Shown here: piece by piece, positions 18,345 to 27,126 of the stretch
Layout: every line of letters starts with the position of its first letter
Position numbering within the stretch: the stretch's first letter is position 1
Source of the DNA: Steroidobacteraceae bacterium
Lineage (GTDB): Bacteria; Pseudomonadota; Gammaproteobacteria; Steroidobacterales; Steroidobacteraceae
Length of the DNA: 49,297 bases
Reading direction: 5' to 3'
NCBI GenBank assembly: GCA_017853175.1
Contig: JAFMKA010000007.1
Location: forward strand, 1 to 49,297
Position numbers and translations under genes: made by a program
The notes under the pieces: generated by a model
What the model was told of the DNA's origin: nothing
Database searches by the model: none
Seen by the model: only the letters and a program-made list of their open reading frames with translations

Positions 18345-19990
18345 GCGGCAGCAGCGGCGAGCAACGTCGGCTCGTCGAATGGCGCGCCGACGAGTTGCAC
18401 TCCGATCGGCAAGCCTTGATCGTCGAGCCCGGCCGGCACGCTAATCGCAGGTAGTCCCAAATAATTGAACGGTGCCGTGCAGCGCACGAGATCGCCGAGT
18501 ACTTCCCACAAGCGCGTTCCGGCACCCACATCCGTTTCATCGCGACGCGGCACACGAATGGGCAACGTGGGCGTCAACAAAATCTCGCAACGACAAAAGA
18601 CATCCTTGACGAACTGCTGCAGCAGCGGAATCCGGCCCTGCAAGGCCTCGAGATAGTGCGTACCGGGGATAGCGAGGCCGGTGCTCGCCCTAACGCGAAC
18701 CTGAGGCGAATACTTTGTTCCGCGGGACCGCAGGGTCTCACCGTGAACGGCTGTCGCTTCCGAGTAAACGATGGCGCGACTGAGCTCAGCCAAGTGAGCT
18801 GCGAACGGAACTTCGACTTCGACGAGCTGCGCTCCAGCGGCCTCGAAACTCGCAAGCGAGCGCTCGCAGGCGAATCGAATCTGCGGATCGAGACGATCGA
18901 AGAAATGATTTTTTGGGACGCCGATACGCAGCCCCTCAACGCCTAGACCGAGTGCGTCGGCATAGTTCGGAACGGGACGCATCGAGCACTGCGCATCTTC
19001 ACCATCACTGCCGGCGACGATTTTGAGAATGAGAGCAAGATCGCGTACCGAGCGCGTGATGGGGCCGAGCACATCGATCGAGGGCGAAAGTTTCATACTC
19101 CCGGTTCGAGGCAGTAGGCCGTAGGTGGGCTTTAGACCAAAAACCCCTTGCACAGACGCGGGAATACGCACCGATCCACCCGTATCGGAGCCGAGACTCG
19201 CGAACGCCGCGCCGCAGGCCACCACCGCACCAGAACCGCTCGAAGACCCGCCAGAGATGTAGTCGGGGTTCCACGCATTACGACAGTCTCCCCAAGCGGC
19301 GTTGTGTCCAGTGGCACCGAGCGCGAACTCGGCCATATTGAGCGTACCGAGTGATATCGAGCCCGCCACCTCAAGACGCTGTAACACCGTCGCGTTCCGC
19401 GAGGCTACAACGGGCTCGAGCGCTTTGGAGCCGAAGGTCGCCGCACGACCGACTCGATCGAACATGTCCTTGTGTGCGAGCGGGATGCCGAGCAAGGGCG
19501 CGAGCGGCTCGCGTCCTAATCGTCTCGCATCATCAAGCAAGGCATCGGCCAGTTCAGCGGCGCGCAGAGCGCGCTCTTTATCGAGACTCAAAAAACAATG
19601 TGTTCTCGCCTCAGCCCGTTCGGCGCTCGCGAGAGCCGTACGTACGAGATCGGCGCTACGCAACTCCCCCGCGACGAGTCGTTCGGCGGTTGACACCAGA
19701 TCGGCTCCCTCTGAGTCTTTGACTCCCCGAGAACCGACATCCCTCGATGACGTACCAGGAATGTTCGCAGCGAGCGACTCGAGCGTCGGTAGATAATCGC
19801 TAGGCTCGACATCACTCAGCCTCGCGCCATCGATCTGCCGATGGAGGGCGTTGACCGCCGCAACCGCCGCGGATCCGCCTGCCGCGATACGGGCAGCCAT
19901 CGCCTCGTCGTCGACCGGCACACCGTTGAGTCGCGCAATCTCGAGAACGGCGGCGGCTGACAACGAACTGGCAGAGTCCCTTCGGGTCAT
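18305..19990 (-). CDS. Amidase signature family protein with N-terminal extension
   Basis: It hydrolyses an amide bond with a Ser-cisSer-Lys triad. In 561 residues the core has IPLAHKDMF with Lys174, GGSSSGSGAVVA (247-258) and GSDTGGSVRIP with Ser273. The first ~100 residues are an extra helical region (AVLEIARLNGVPVDDEAMAAR onward); its size and place recall the small GatC/AtzG-like partner subunits, fused here, but that likeness is tentative. No signal peptide is seen, so it is cytoplasmic. It lies 24 bases after the LLM oxidoreductase gene on the same strand, suggesting an operon for breakdown of an amide compound. No gatB or gatC is nearby, so tRNA amidation is unlikely. Confidence 0.88.
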   Translation of the reverse strand: MTRRDSASSLSAAAVLEIARLNGVPVDDEAMAARIAAGGSAAVAAVNALHRQIDGARLSDVEPSDYLPTLESLAANIPGTSSRDVGSRGVKDSEGADLVSTAERLVAGELRSADLVRTALASAERAEARTHCFLSLDKERALRAAELADALLDDARRLGREPLAPLLGIPLAHKDMFDRVGRAATFGSKALEPVVASRNATVLQRLEVAGSISLGTLNMAEFALGATGHNAAWGDCRNAWNPDYISGGSSSGSGAVVACGAAFASLGSDTGGSVRIPASVQGVFGLKPTYGLLPRTGSMKLSPSIDVLGPITRSVRDLALILKIVAGSDGEDAQCSMRPVPNYADALGLGVEGLRIGVPKNHFFDRLDPQIRFACERSLASFEAAGAQLVEVEVPFAAHLAELSRAIVYSEATAVHGETLRSRGTKYSPQVRVRASTGLAIPGTHYLEALQGRIPLLQQFVKDVFCRCEILLTPTLPIRVPRRDETDVGAGTRLWEVLGDLVRCTAPFNYLGLPAISVPAGLDDQGLPIGVQLVGAPFDEPTLLAAAAAHELALPPPKLAN

Positions 19991-20014
19991 GACGTCGCGC
20001 GACTCAATCGACGC

Positions 20015-21046
20015 TTAACGAAAATGAGGCATGACGTCGCTCGCGTAGAGCGCGGCCTGCCTGACCATGGCTTCCTGACGCGCGCCATGCGGGTGCGCCA
20101 CCGGCGAACCGCCAAGCTGGTAGACGTGATCGAGTCCCATGGCGAGGAGTTCGCCCAATCGATCGCGACACTTGGCCGGCGGACCGCAAATGGAAAACCA
20201 ATCGACGAAGCTGTCAGGCACCTCGGCGAGATGGCTTCCCGCCTCCTGCGCATGGTGCTTCATGTCGTAACCGGTCTGCATCTTGGCAGCGAGGTCCTTG
20301 AGTTGCGGCGGCAAATGATCGAGCGGCGCATCTTTCATGCCGGCGAAATGCGCGACCATGCCGGAGATCATGCGACCGAGCGCAATCGCTCGGCGCTCAT
20401 CGGGGTCACACACCAAATTGACGTAGGCGCCGATGCGAATGGACTCTCTCGGGCGGCCCGTTTCGGCAAGACGCGCGAGCGCAACGTCCATGGCCCAGCG
20501 TATGCGCTCGGGTGCGCTGCCCACGGCAAAGCTGATCCGATCACCCACATCGACCGCCATACGTATGGTCTGCGGTCCGGTGCACGCCACATCGATCACG
20601 AGCGGCTCCACCGGCAGAGAGTCATACCATCGGATCCTCGACGCCGTCCCCTCGCGATCGAGGGTTTCCCCGCGCGTGTAGGCGCGTAAGCGCTCGACGA
20701 AGGTGCGTAACTGCGCCGTGGTGCCGTTGCGGACGCCGATGTGCGCAGCCGATGAATCGCCTCGTCCAATGCCGCAAATCATTCGGCCTTTGGACTCCGC
20801 CTGTAGCGTGGAGAATGCACAAGCCGACACGGCGACGTCGCGAGTGACCGGGTTGGTGACTCCCGTACCGAGGCGCAGGGTTCGTGTCGTCTGCGTCGCC
20901 AGCGCCAACTGAGAAAACGGATCGGGGCTCAGATTTTGTGTGTCAGGACACAATAAAATTTCGTATCCCATCGCCTCGATTTCCCGGGCGAGTGTCGCGG
21001 TATAACCGGGCGACGCCTCCATCACGATTCCGAACTCGATACTCAT
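20015..21046 (-). CDS. LLM-class (luciferase-like) flavin or F420 oxidoreductase
   Basis: A TIM-barrel oxidoreductase of 343 residues in the bacterial luciferase-like superfamily. The opening EFGIVMEAS and LGTGVTNPVTRD (strand 4 loop) are typical, as are GIGRGDSSAAHIG and SICGPPAKCRDRL near the C-terminus. This last form is common in members annotated as F420-dependent, but cofactor choice (FMNH2 or F420) cannot be read with certainty. The ATG at 21046 gives the family start; the longer frame adds 14 residues without likeness. It is the first gene of a likely pair with the amidase, and is divergent from the SYLF gene with 87 bases between starts. Confidence 0.87.
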   Translation of the reverse strand: MSIEFGIVMEASPGYTATLAREIEAMGYEILLCPDTQNLSPDPFSQLALATQTTRTLRLGTGVTNPVTRDVAVSACAFSTLQAESKGRMICGIGRGDSSAAHIGVRNGTTAQLRTFVERLRAYTRGETLDREGTASRIRWYDSLPVEPLVIDVACTGPQTIRMAVDVGDRISFAVGSAPERIRWAMDVALARLAETGRPRESIRIGAYVNLVCDPDERRAIALGRMISGMVAHFAGMKDAPLDHLPPQLKDLAAKMQTGYDMKHHAQEAGSHLAEVPDSFVDWFSICGPPAKCRDRLGELLAMGLDHVYQLGGSPVAHPHGARQEAMVRQAALYASDVMPHFR

Positions 21047-21133
21047 TTGCCGAGTGTAACTGTTCGACAAACGCGTTAGCATTCGCATTATGGTTCGCCC
21101 GGTGTCGGGCGCAGATTCACGGAGACTCCACGG

Positions 21134-21751
21134 ATGACACGTTCGCTACGCAGCCTTCTGATCGCCGGTCTCGCGGCCCTCGCTCTGACGTCACAGGCCT
21201 TCGCCGACGAATACGCTGAAACCAAAGAACTCTTCCGTAACGCCGGTCAAAGCGCTTCGTTCTTCGATCGCAGCTACGGATACGCCATTTTCCCGACCAT
21301 CGGCAAAGGTGGTCTCGGCCTCGGGGGTGCGGGCGGCCGCGGTCGCGTTTACGAACAAGGTCGCTACATCGGCGATGTCCGACTCACCCAACTCAGTGTT
21401 GGCTTTCAGGCGGGTGGCCAGGCCTACAGCCAGGTCATCTTTTTGCAAGACAAACGCGCACTCGACGAATTTACCGGCGGGGAATTCACCTTCGGCGCGG
21501 GCGTCAGCGCCGTCGCCATCACAGCTGCCGCCAGCGCGACAGCGGGTACGACCGGCACCAGTGCCGGCGTGAGCGGTGGCAAACGAGACGCCACCACGAC
21601 GGGTGAGTTCTACCGAGGTTTTGCGGTGTTCACGATTGCGAAGGGTGGCCTCATGTATGAGGCAGCTCTCGCGGGACAAAAATATTCCTTCACTCCCGCC
21701 GGCGCAGACGAGAAGAAAAACAGCACCGACCGACGCGTGCCGAAGCGCTAA
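21134..21751 (+). CDS. Exported SYLF/Ysc84-domain lipid-binding protein
   Basis: The 205-residue protein has an N-terminal signal peptide with cleavage likely at AFA|DEY. The mature protein is a SYLF (Ysc84) domain, a module that in other proteins binds phosphoinositides or other lipids. Visible family features are GYAIFPTIGKGGLGLGGAGG, a glycine/alanine-rich centre, and a C-terminal FAVFTIAKGGLMYEAALAGQKY block. GGAG precedes the ATG. Periplasmic SYLF proteins of proteobacteria have no settled role; an envelope or lipid role is inferred. It is convergent with the amidohydrolase gene, 48 bases away. Confidence 0.9.
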   Translation: MTRSLRSLLIAGLAALALTSQAFADEYAETKELFRNAGQSASFFDRSYGYAIFPTIGKGGLGLGGAGGRGRVYEQGRYIGDVRLTQLSVGFQAGGQAYSQVIFLQDKRALDEFTGGEFTFGAGVSAVAITAAASATAGTTGTSAGVSGGKRDATTTGEFYRGFAVFTIAKGGLMYEAALAGQKYSFTPAGADEKKNSTDRRVPKR

Positions 21752-21799
21752 GCCGACAGACCGTCAACCGAAGCTCGATATTAGGGCTCAGCCCTGCCA

Positions 21800-23860
21800 T
21801 CAGCGCGCGGCGGAGTCCTGCCAACGAGGTGGCGTCATAACGAAAGGCTTGATTCCAAGTTCGGTGAACACGGCCGACGGATCAATGCTTCTGCCCTGAG
21901 TCACGACGAGTGCGACATTCCGTATCGCACTGATATCGCGGGTCGGATCGCCGTCAACGAGTATGAGATCGGCGAGCTTTCCGACCTCGATACTGCCTCG
22001 ATCAGCGAGAACCCGACCGTATTTCGCTCCGTTCCAGGTTGCGATGCGCAGGGTTTCCGCAGGGGAAATACCGGCCTGAACGTAAAGCTCCAGCTCTCGC
22101 TGCAAGGTGAAACCAGCGATCGCGTCCGTCCCGGCGACGAGTGGTATTCCTTCTCGATGTAAACGACCGACGAATTCGATCATGCGCGAATAAGACGTGT
22201 TGTAGAGCGCATGCAGACGGGCATTCGGAATGTCCATGCCACCGCTCATCAGGCCACGCTGTAGCGTCGCAGGGAGATGCTCTGCGATCGACGCGTAGGC
22301 CTGCGACATCTCGCCATCGCGCTGCCTCAAAAAGTCGAACGTGGTGAGCGTCGGATCAATCACCGTGCCGCGTGATTTCAGTAGATCAAGGAAATCGCGA
22401 ACCTCTCGTCCCTCGAAGTCGAGCCCTGCGGTCTTCTGAGCGGGCAGATAAAACCGCTGGAGAGTGCGCGTGTCCGTCTTGTCATCGACCAGGAAATTGA
22501 GCATCACCTGATTGATATGATTGATCTCGTCGAAACCCGCCTCGACCACGTCACGCGCCCTGAGGAACGCCGGGACATGCCCACTCACACGCATGCCGCG
22601 CTCGTGGGCATAGGCGACCGTCGCCTTGAGATGCTCGCGCGGAAAACTGTTGTAGATCTTGATCTGCGGGTAGCCGTGAGCCGAGTACCAGTCGATTGCC
22701 GCTTTCGCTTGATCGAGCGTGCTGATGACGAAACCATTACGCGCAGAATAGGGACTCTCGCCTTCGAGGAAACCCGTTGGAACGATACGCGGGCCGAAGA
22801 CCTGTCCCGTTGAAGTCTGATCCATGATCTGCTGAAGGGTGGCGTTATCGTTGCCGAGGTCGCGTACGGTGGTCACACCGGCCGCCAGATTGAGCCCGCC
22901 TTCCCAGCGCCCGACATGACCATGCATGTCGAAGAGCCCGGGCAGCAGCACCCGACCTGCAGCATCGAGACTACGCTCGGCTTTGGTCGCCTCGACGCCG
23001 ACCCCGGCAGGCTTGATCGCGGCGATACGCCCGCGAAGGAGATACACATCGCGCAGACCGTCGAGCAAACGCGCGTGCTCGCTATCGAATACCCGCGCAT
23101 TGCGGATGACGCTCAGGCCATCGAGCGGCGTCGATAATCGACTGAAATACCCCGCGAGCAGTTCCGCCTCAGCGGCCGTCTGCCACTCGACGAGCTTCGG
23201 AATATCGCGCTCGTAGCCTTCCGGCACGGTGACGCTATAACCAGCGATCACATACGAGAAAAATTCTGGCGTTTCGCCTCGGGTGAGCCAAACAAAATCG
23301 GGTGTGAGCCCAAGTCCATTAAATATGACGAGCTCGATATCACGCCGCGAGGCACCCTCGCCCACCGTCGCCGTCTTGAGAGTCCGTCGAACGACAGAGC
23401 CCGTCGGCAACATCGAGGCAGAGCGGCCGTTCGCAGTGAGCCTCGCCATGCGCTCGTAGATCAGCGCGCTGCCGTTCATCGGCAGATACAACTTGCCCGT
23501 CGCCTGATCACTGCGTCCCCGCTCGGTGGTGGACTTCCAACTCGCGCGTGCGCCGCTCGCCTCGAAGCGTTCGTCGACTCGGGAGCCGAATGTGGTCAAG
23601 CCGCTCGCCGTATATCGGGTGTACGAGCCGTCCTCGGCGATGGCGTAACGCTCGCTGATCTCCGGACCACGGCCATTATCTTTGAAAATGAAACGGACTT
23701 CGCAGTCCGTGGGCGACTTGCAGCGCTCGACGATTTCACCAGCGCGATTTCCGCTATCGACGATGCTGACCCATCGACGAACCTTACCCTCGTCGGCGAC
23801 CGCAGGCGCAATGAGAACGCCCGCGCACAGCGATACGATCAGTGCTTTGATGAGTTTCAT
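21800..23860 (-). CDS. Exported metal-dependent amidohydrolase with N-terminal extra domain
   Basis: This 686-residue protein has a signal peptide (cleavage near VAD). Residues 250-686 are an imidazolonepropionase-like amidohydrolase: DMHGH (311-315) gives the first two His ligands, Lys401 (QIKIYNS) is the bridging residue position, His428 (SGHVPA) and His448 (NHINQ) follow, and Asp579 (GTDA) is the catalytic acid. The C-terminal GSIEVGKLADLILVDGDP closes the small beta domain. Residues 24-245 form a separate domain I do not recognise, with paired cysteines at 47 and 53. It is the last gene of a five-gene operon, 23 bases after the M20 gene. A periplasmic peptidase- or amidase-like role is likely; the substrate is unknown. 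Confidence 0.88.
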   Translation of the reverse strand: MKLIKALIVSLCAGVLIAPAVADEGKVRRWVSIVDSGNRAGEIVERCKSPTDCEVRFIFKDNGRGPEISERYAIAEDGSYTRYTASGLTTFGSRVDERFEASGARASWKSTTERGRSDQATGKLYLPMNGSALIYERMARLTANGRSASMLPTGSVVRRTLKTATVGEGASRRDIELVIFNGLGLTPDFVWLTRGETPEFFSYVIAGYSVTVPEGYERDIPKLVEWQTAAEAELLAGYFSRLSTPLDGLSVIRNARVFDSEHARLLDGLRDVYLLRGRIAAIKPAGVGVEATKAERSLDAAGRVLLPGLFDMHGHVGRWEGGLNLAAGVTTVRDLGNDNATLQQIMDQTSTGQVFGPRIVPTGFLEGESPYSARNGFVISTLDQAKAAIDWYSAHGYPQIKIYNSFPREHLKATVAYAHERGMRVSGHVPAFLRARDVVEAGFDEINHINQVMLNFLVDDKTDTRTLQRFYLPAQKTAGLDFEGREVRDFLDLLKSRGTVIDPTLTTFDFLRQRDGEMSQAYASIAEHLPATLQRGLMSGGMDIPNARLHALYNTSYSRMIEFVGRLHREGIPLVAGTDAIAGFTLQRELELYVQAGISPAETLRIATWNGAKYGRVLADRGSIEVGKLADLILVDGDPTRDISAIRNVALVVTQGRSIDPSAVFTELGIKPFVMTPPRWQDSAAR

Positions 23861-23883
23861 GATCTGATGACTCCGTAGACGCT

Positions 23884-25329
23884 TCAGCGCCGATAATCGA
23901 GCGGCGGAGCGCGATCGCCGACGGCGCTCCGATATTTGAACTCGACGCCGCGGCGCTGCTCGAACTCCGCACGGGCACGCGCGACAAGCTCAGGTTGAGT
24001 GAATAAATCGACGGCCGTGAGAGCAAGAATCTTGCTGGCGTTCTCCATCCCTTTCAGACCGATCGTCATGCCGCCCGCGGCCACCGCCTGCCACGAGTGC
24101 GCCGGCGTACCTGGCACCCACGTCGCTGTGCGGAATCCGATGGTCGGAACGACCCAACTGACGTCGCCGACATCCGTCGATCCCATGCCGAGACGTCGGC
24201 CAATCGGTTGAACGTCACGCTCCGAACCGAGCGCCACGTCGGTCTTACCCAGGGTGGCGAACAGCTTTTCGGCGAATGCCTGCTCTGCCGGATCGTAGGT
24301 CACGCCACCCACGCGTCGCAGATTGCCGTCGACGGTCGTCGCCAGCACGTCGTTCGGCAACAGACTGTATGCGCCGTGAATGACTTCGTGCTTGACCGTA
24401 GTACCCGTACCGAGCGCTGCGGCCTCCGATACCGCAACGAGTCGATCAAAGATTTCTGCCATCACCATCGGATTGCGATGGCGCACGTAATAGAACACCT
24501 CCGCAAACTCCGGCACCACATTGGGCGCGTCGCCTCCGCGCGTGATGATGTAATGCAATCGAGCATCCTCGGGGATGTGCTCGCGCATCAGATTGGCCAT
24601 GAAATTCATCGCCTCGACCCCATCGAGCGCGGAGCGTCCGCGCTCGGGTGCCGCGGCTGCATGTGCGGCAATACCGGTGAATCGAAACTTAGCACTCTTG
24701 TTGGCGAGCGTCGGCTCGTTGGTCACGGCATTACGATCACCGGCATGCCAGTGAAGTGCGACATCGACATCGCTGAACAAGCCCTCGCGAACCATGTAGG
24801 ACTTACCTGCACCGCCCTCTTCGGCCGGTGTTCCATACACACGGATCGTGCCGCCGCGACGATTGGCGACCAACCAATTTTTGATGGCGATGCCCGCCGA
24901 GGTCGATCCCGTTCCAAAGAGATGATGCCCGCAGGCATGTCCGGAAATTCGACCTTTCAAAGGTGATCGTTCCGGCGTCGCGGCTTGCGATACGCCGGGT
25001 AAGGCATCCATCTCGGCCAGGATCGCGATGACGGGTTTACCACTACCGTACTCTGCGACGAACGCCGTCGGCATTCCGGCAACCCCCGAACGAACTGAAA
25101 ACCCAGCATCTCGCAGCTCTTTCTGAAGTCGTGCGCTGCTCTGCTCTTCTTGATAACCGACTTCGGCCCAGTTCCACAGCTGTAGCGCGACAGCTCGATC
25201 GGTCGCGCGACGCGCTTCGACCAATTTAAGCAACGCATCATCCGCACTCGCTACGGCGGACGTCAGGAGGACAGTCAACGTAGCGGCGGCGACGGCGAGT
25301 CGTGCCGTAAAATCAGATCGTCCATTCAT
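23884..25329 (-). CDS. Exported M20-family amidohydrolase/peptidase
   Basis: The 481-residue protein has a signal peptide (cleavage near ASA|DDA), so it acts in the periplasm. It belongs to the M20D group (AbgB/IAA-amino acid hydrolase-like) that cleaves N-acyl amino acids or amide-linked compounds. GHACGHH (130-136) and PAEEGG (168-173) carry the metal-binding Cys/His and Glu residues, and a dimerisation lid follows around 205-320 with HAAAAPERGRSALD. The ATG at 25329 has CGGAG upstream; the longer frame lies in the upstream gene. It sits 22 bases after the Mpo1-like gene and 23 bases before the other exported amidohydrolase, which suggests stepwise hydrolysis of an amide substrate. Confidence 0.9.
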   Translation of the reverse strand: MNGRSDFTARLAVAAATLTVLLTSAVASADDALLKLVEARRATDRAVALQLWNWAEVGYQEEQSSARLQKELRDAGFSVRSGVAGMPTAFVAEYGSGKPVIAILAEMDALPGVSQAATPERSPLKGRISGHACGHHLFGTGSTSAGIAIKNWLVANRRGGTIRVYGTPAEEGGAGKSYMVREGLFSDVDVALHWHAGDRNAVTNEPTLANKSAKFRFTGIAAHAAAAPERGRSALDGVEAMNFMANLMREHIPEDARLHYIITRGGDAPNVVPEFAEVFYYVRHRNPMVMAEIFDRLVAVSEAAALGTGTTVKHEVIHGAYSLLPNDVLATTVDGNLRRVGGVTYDPAEQAFAEKLFATLGKTDVALGSERDVQPIGRRLGMGSTDVGDVSWVVPTIGFRTATWVPGTPAHSWQAVAAGGMTIGLKGMENASKILALTAVDLFTQPELVARARAEFEQRRGVEFKYRSAVGDRAPPLDYRR

Positions 25330-25351
25330 CAGAAGAGCTCCGATCGAGAAA

Positions 25352-25855
25352 TCACCAACGCAAACCGAGACCTCGATACCCTTTGGCGAGCACCCAAGGC
25401 GGTCCAATCATTAAGTACACGAGATCGGTAAAGAAACTGGGTCGTCGTCCCTCGATGTGATGGCCGATGAACTGGCCGATCCACGCGACGACGAACACCA
25501 GCGCGCCGATCACGAGTAATGCCATCGCACCCATCGCTTCGAGGATGAGCGAGTTGACCCACAAACCGGCGAATGTCAGCACGGCGATGCCGAGACCGAG
25601 AGGCCTCGACAACCAGAGCCAGAACACCACGGACAGCACGGCGAGCAAGATTGCCAAAACGCCGAACGGCGGAACGACCGCTGCGAGCAACTCGGGCGTC
25701 GGCACGGCGTAGAGCATCGCCATCAGCGACCAGACGATCGCCGGCACGCAGAACACATGCAAACGCTGATTGAGCGGATGCTGATGATCTTGCGAGTACG
25801 CGTTGAACCACCGGTCGACGGGCCTGGCGGACAAAGAAAGATCTGACGTGTTCAT
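25352..25855 (-). CDS. Mpo1-like (DUF962) membrane protein
   Basis: A 167-residue membrane protein with about four hydrophobic segments. It has the conserved histidines of the Mpo1/YGL010w family: YSQDHQHPLNQRLH near the N-terminus and GHHIEGRRPS near the C-terminus. Yeast Mpo1 is an Fe(II)-dependent dioxygenase in the alpha-oxidation of 2-hydroxy fatty acids, so a lipid-oxidation role is possible here. It lies 5 bases after the PLP-enzyme gene and 22 bases before the M20 gene, in the same operon; the metabolic link with them is not apparent. Confidence 0.88.
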   Translation of the reverse strand: MNTSDLSLSARPVDRWFNAYSQDHQHPLNQRLHVFCVPAIVWSLMAMLYAVPTPELLAAVVPPFGVLAILLAVLSVVFWLWLSRPLGLGIAVLTFAGLWVNSLILEAMGAMALLVIGALVFVVAWIGQFIGHHIEGRRPSFFTDLVYLMIGPPWVLAKGYRGLGLRW

Positions 25856-25860
25856 GGTTT

Positions 25861-27105
25861 TCAGCTTACCTCAAGTGCCTTGCGATAGCCGCGCTCGAGC
25901 TGGGCGAGACGATCTTCGAGCCGCCCTGTATACCCGGCTGACAAACGGACCCATCCTGGACTGATCCCGGCAGCCCGTAGCGCCCCTTCATCGAGCTCAC
26001 TCGAGGTGCTGGAGGCGCTTGCGCTCATGAGCGTATCGCTGAACCCGAGACTGACCGCCATGTACCCGAAATCTTCGGTGTTCTGCAGATGCTCCATGAA
26101 GCGATTCGCCCGTTCGGCACTTCCGAAATCGACACTCAATAATCCGCCGGCTCCATACCCGGGATTGGCCAGACGGCGGAACAGCGCGTGATCGGGGTGC
26201 GAAGGCAGACCCGGATATACGACTTTCGCGCCGAGGGCTTCGAGAGCTTGCGCATACGCCAAGGCACGCTCGGCATGAGCCGACATACGCAGGCCGAGAT
26301 TCGGCAGTCGAGTCGCCACCTCGTATGCCGCTCGCGGGTCCATCGCGGGGCCGAGCAACATCAAGCTGCCGGTATGTAGATCGTACATGCCATCGATGAA
26401 TTCACCCTCGGCACACACACAACCGGCGACGATGTCCGAGGCGCCGTTGATGAACTTGGTCAGACTGTGAATGACGACATCGGCGCCATGTAACGCCGGC
26501 GTCACGGTCACCGGCGAAAAAGTGTTATCGACGATCAGACGCGCACCATGCTCATGCGCTATGGCAGCGAGGGCGGGCAGATCTGCCACTCGTAAGGTGG
26601 GGTTCGAGACCGTCTCGCAATAGAGCACTCGGGTTTCTTTCTTGAAGGCTGCTCTGACAGCTTTGAGATCAGAGAGATCGACGAAGGTGGTATGCACGTT
26701 CGCCTTGCGCGGTAAAAAGTCGTGTAGCAACGCCCATGTGCCGCCGTACAGCGCTTGTCCGGCTACCACATGATCGCCCGAGTCACAGGCGTGTAGCAGC
26801 GCACCCGAAATCGCCGCCATTCCACTCGCGGTGCAATACGCATGAGGCGTCGCCTCGAGCGCGGCGAGATGGCGCGCGAGTACCATCACCGTGGGATTAA
26901 AGTGACGCCCGTACAGGAAGCACCCGCCCTTCGGCCCTTCGCGCCCTTCGAAGAGCGCCGGCATCTTGCCGGCCTCCATGACCGTGAAGGTCGCGCTCGT
27001 TTCGATGGAGAGATTCACGCCCCCGTGCTCACCGAACTCATGGCGAGAGCGCGCCACCCGGGCCATCGGATCCGCGACAACCGTTCGGCCGGAAAAATCA
27101 CTCAT
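25861..27105 (-). CDS. Cys/Met metabolism PLP-dependent lyase
   Basis: This 414-residue enzyme belongs to the trans-sulfuration (Cys/Met metabolism) family. SLTKFINGASD carries the PLP lysine (Lys217), YGRHFNPT (65-72) contains the cofactor-contacting Tyr and Arg, and LYGGTW (119-124) has the catalytic Tyr120. In methionine gamma-lyase the residue two after that Tyr is a Cys; here it is Gly122, so methionine gamma-lyase activity should not be assumed. Other reactions of the family, such as cystathionine or homocysteine lyase or O-acyl-homoserine sulfhydrylation, remain open. It lies between the MFS and Mpo1-like genes with small gaps (21 and 5 bases). Confidence 0.9.
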   Translation of the reverse strand: MSDFSGRTVVADPMARVARSRHEFGEHGGVNLSIETSATFTVMEAGKMPALFEGREGPKGGCFLYGRHFNPTVMVLARHLAALEATPHAYCTASGMAAISGALLHACDSGDHVVAGQALYGGTWALLHDFLPRKANVHTTFVDLSDLKAVRAAFKKETRVLYCETVSNPTLRVADLPALAAIAHEHGARLIVDNTFSPVTVTPALHGADVVIHSLTKFINGASDIVAGCVCAEGEFIDGMYDLHTGSLMLLGPAMDPRAAYEVATRLPNLGLRMSAHAERALAYAQALEALGAKVVYPGLPSHPDHALFRRLANPGYGAGGLLSVDFGSAERANRFMEHLQNTEDFGYMAVSLGFSDTLMSASASSTSSELDEGALRAAGISPGWVRLSAGYTGRLEDRLAQLERGYRKALEVS

Positions 27106-27126
27106 GAAACACCCCCAAAAAACGAG

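Noticed and set aside
21784-21797. AGGGCT/AGCCCT short palindrome between convergent genes as a terminator
   Set aside because: The loop is too small and there is no U-tract.
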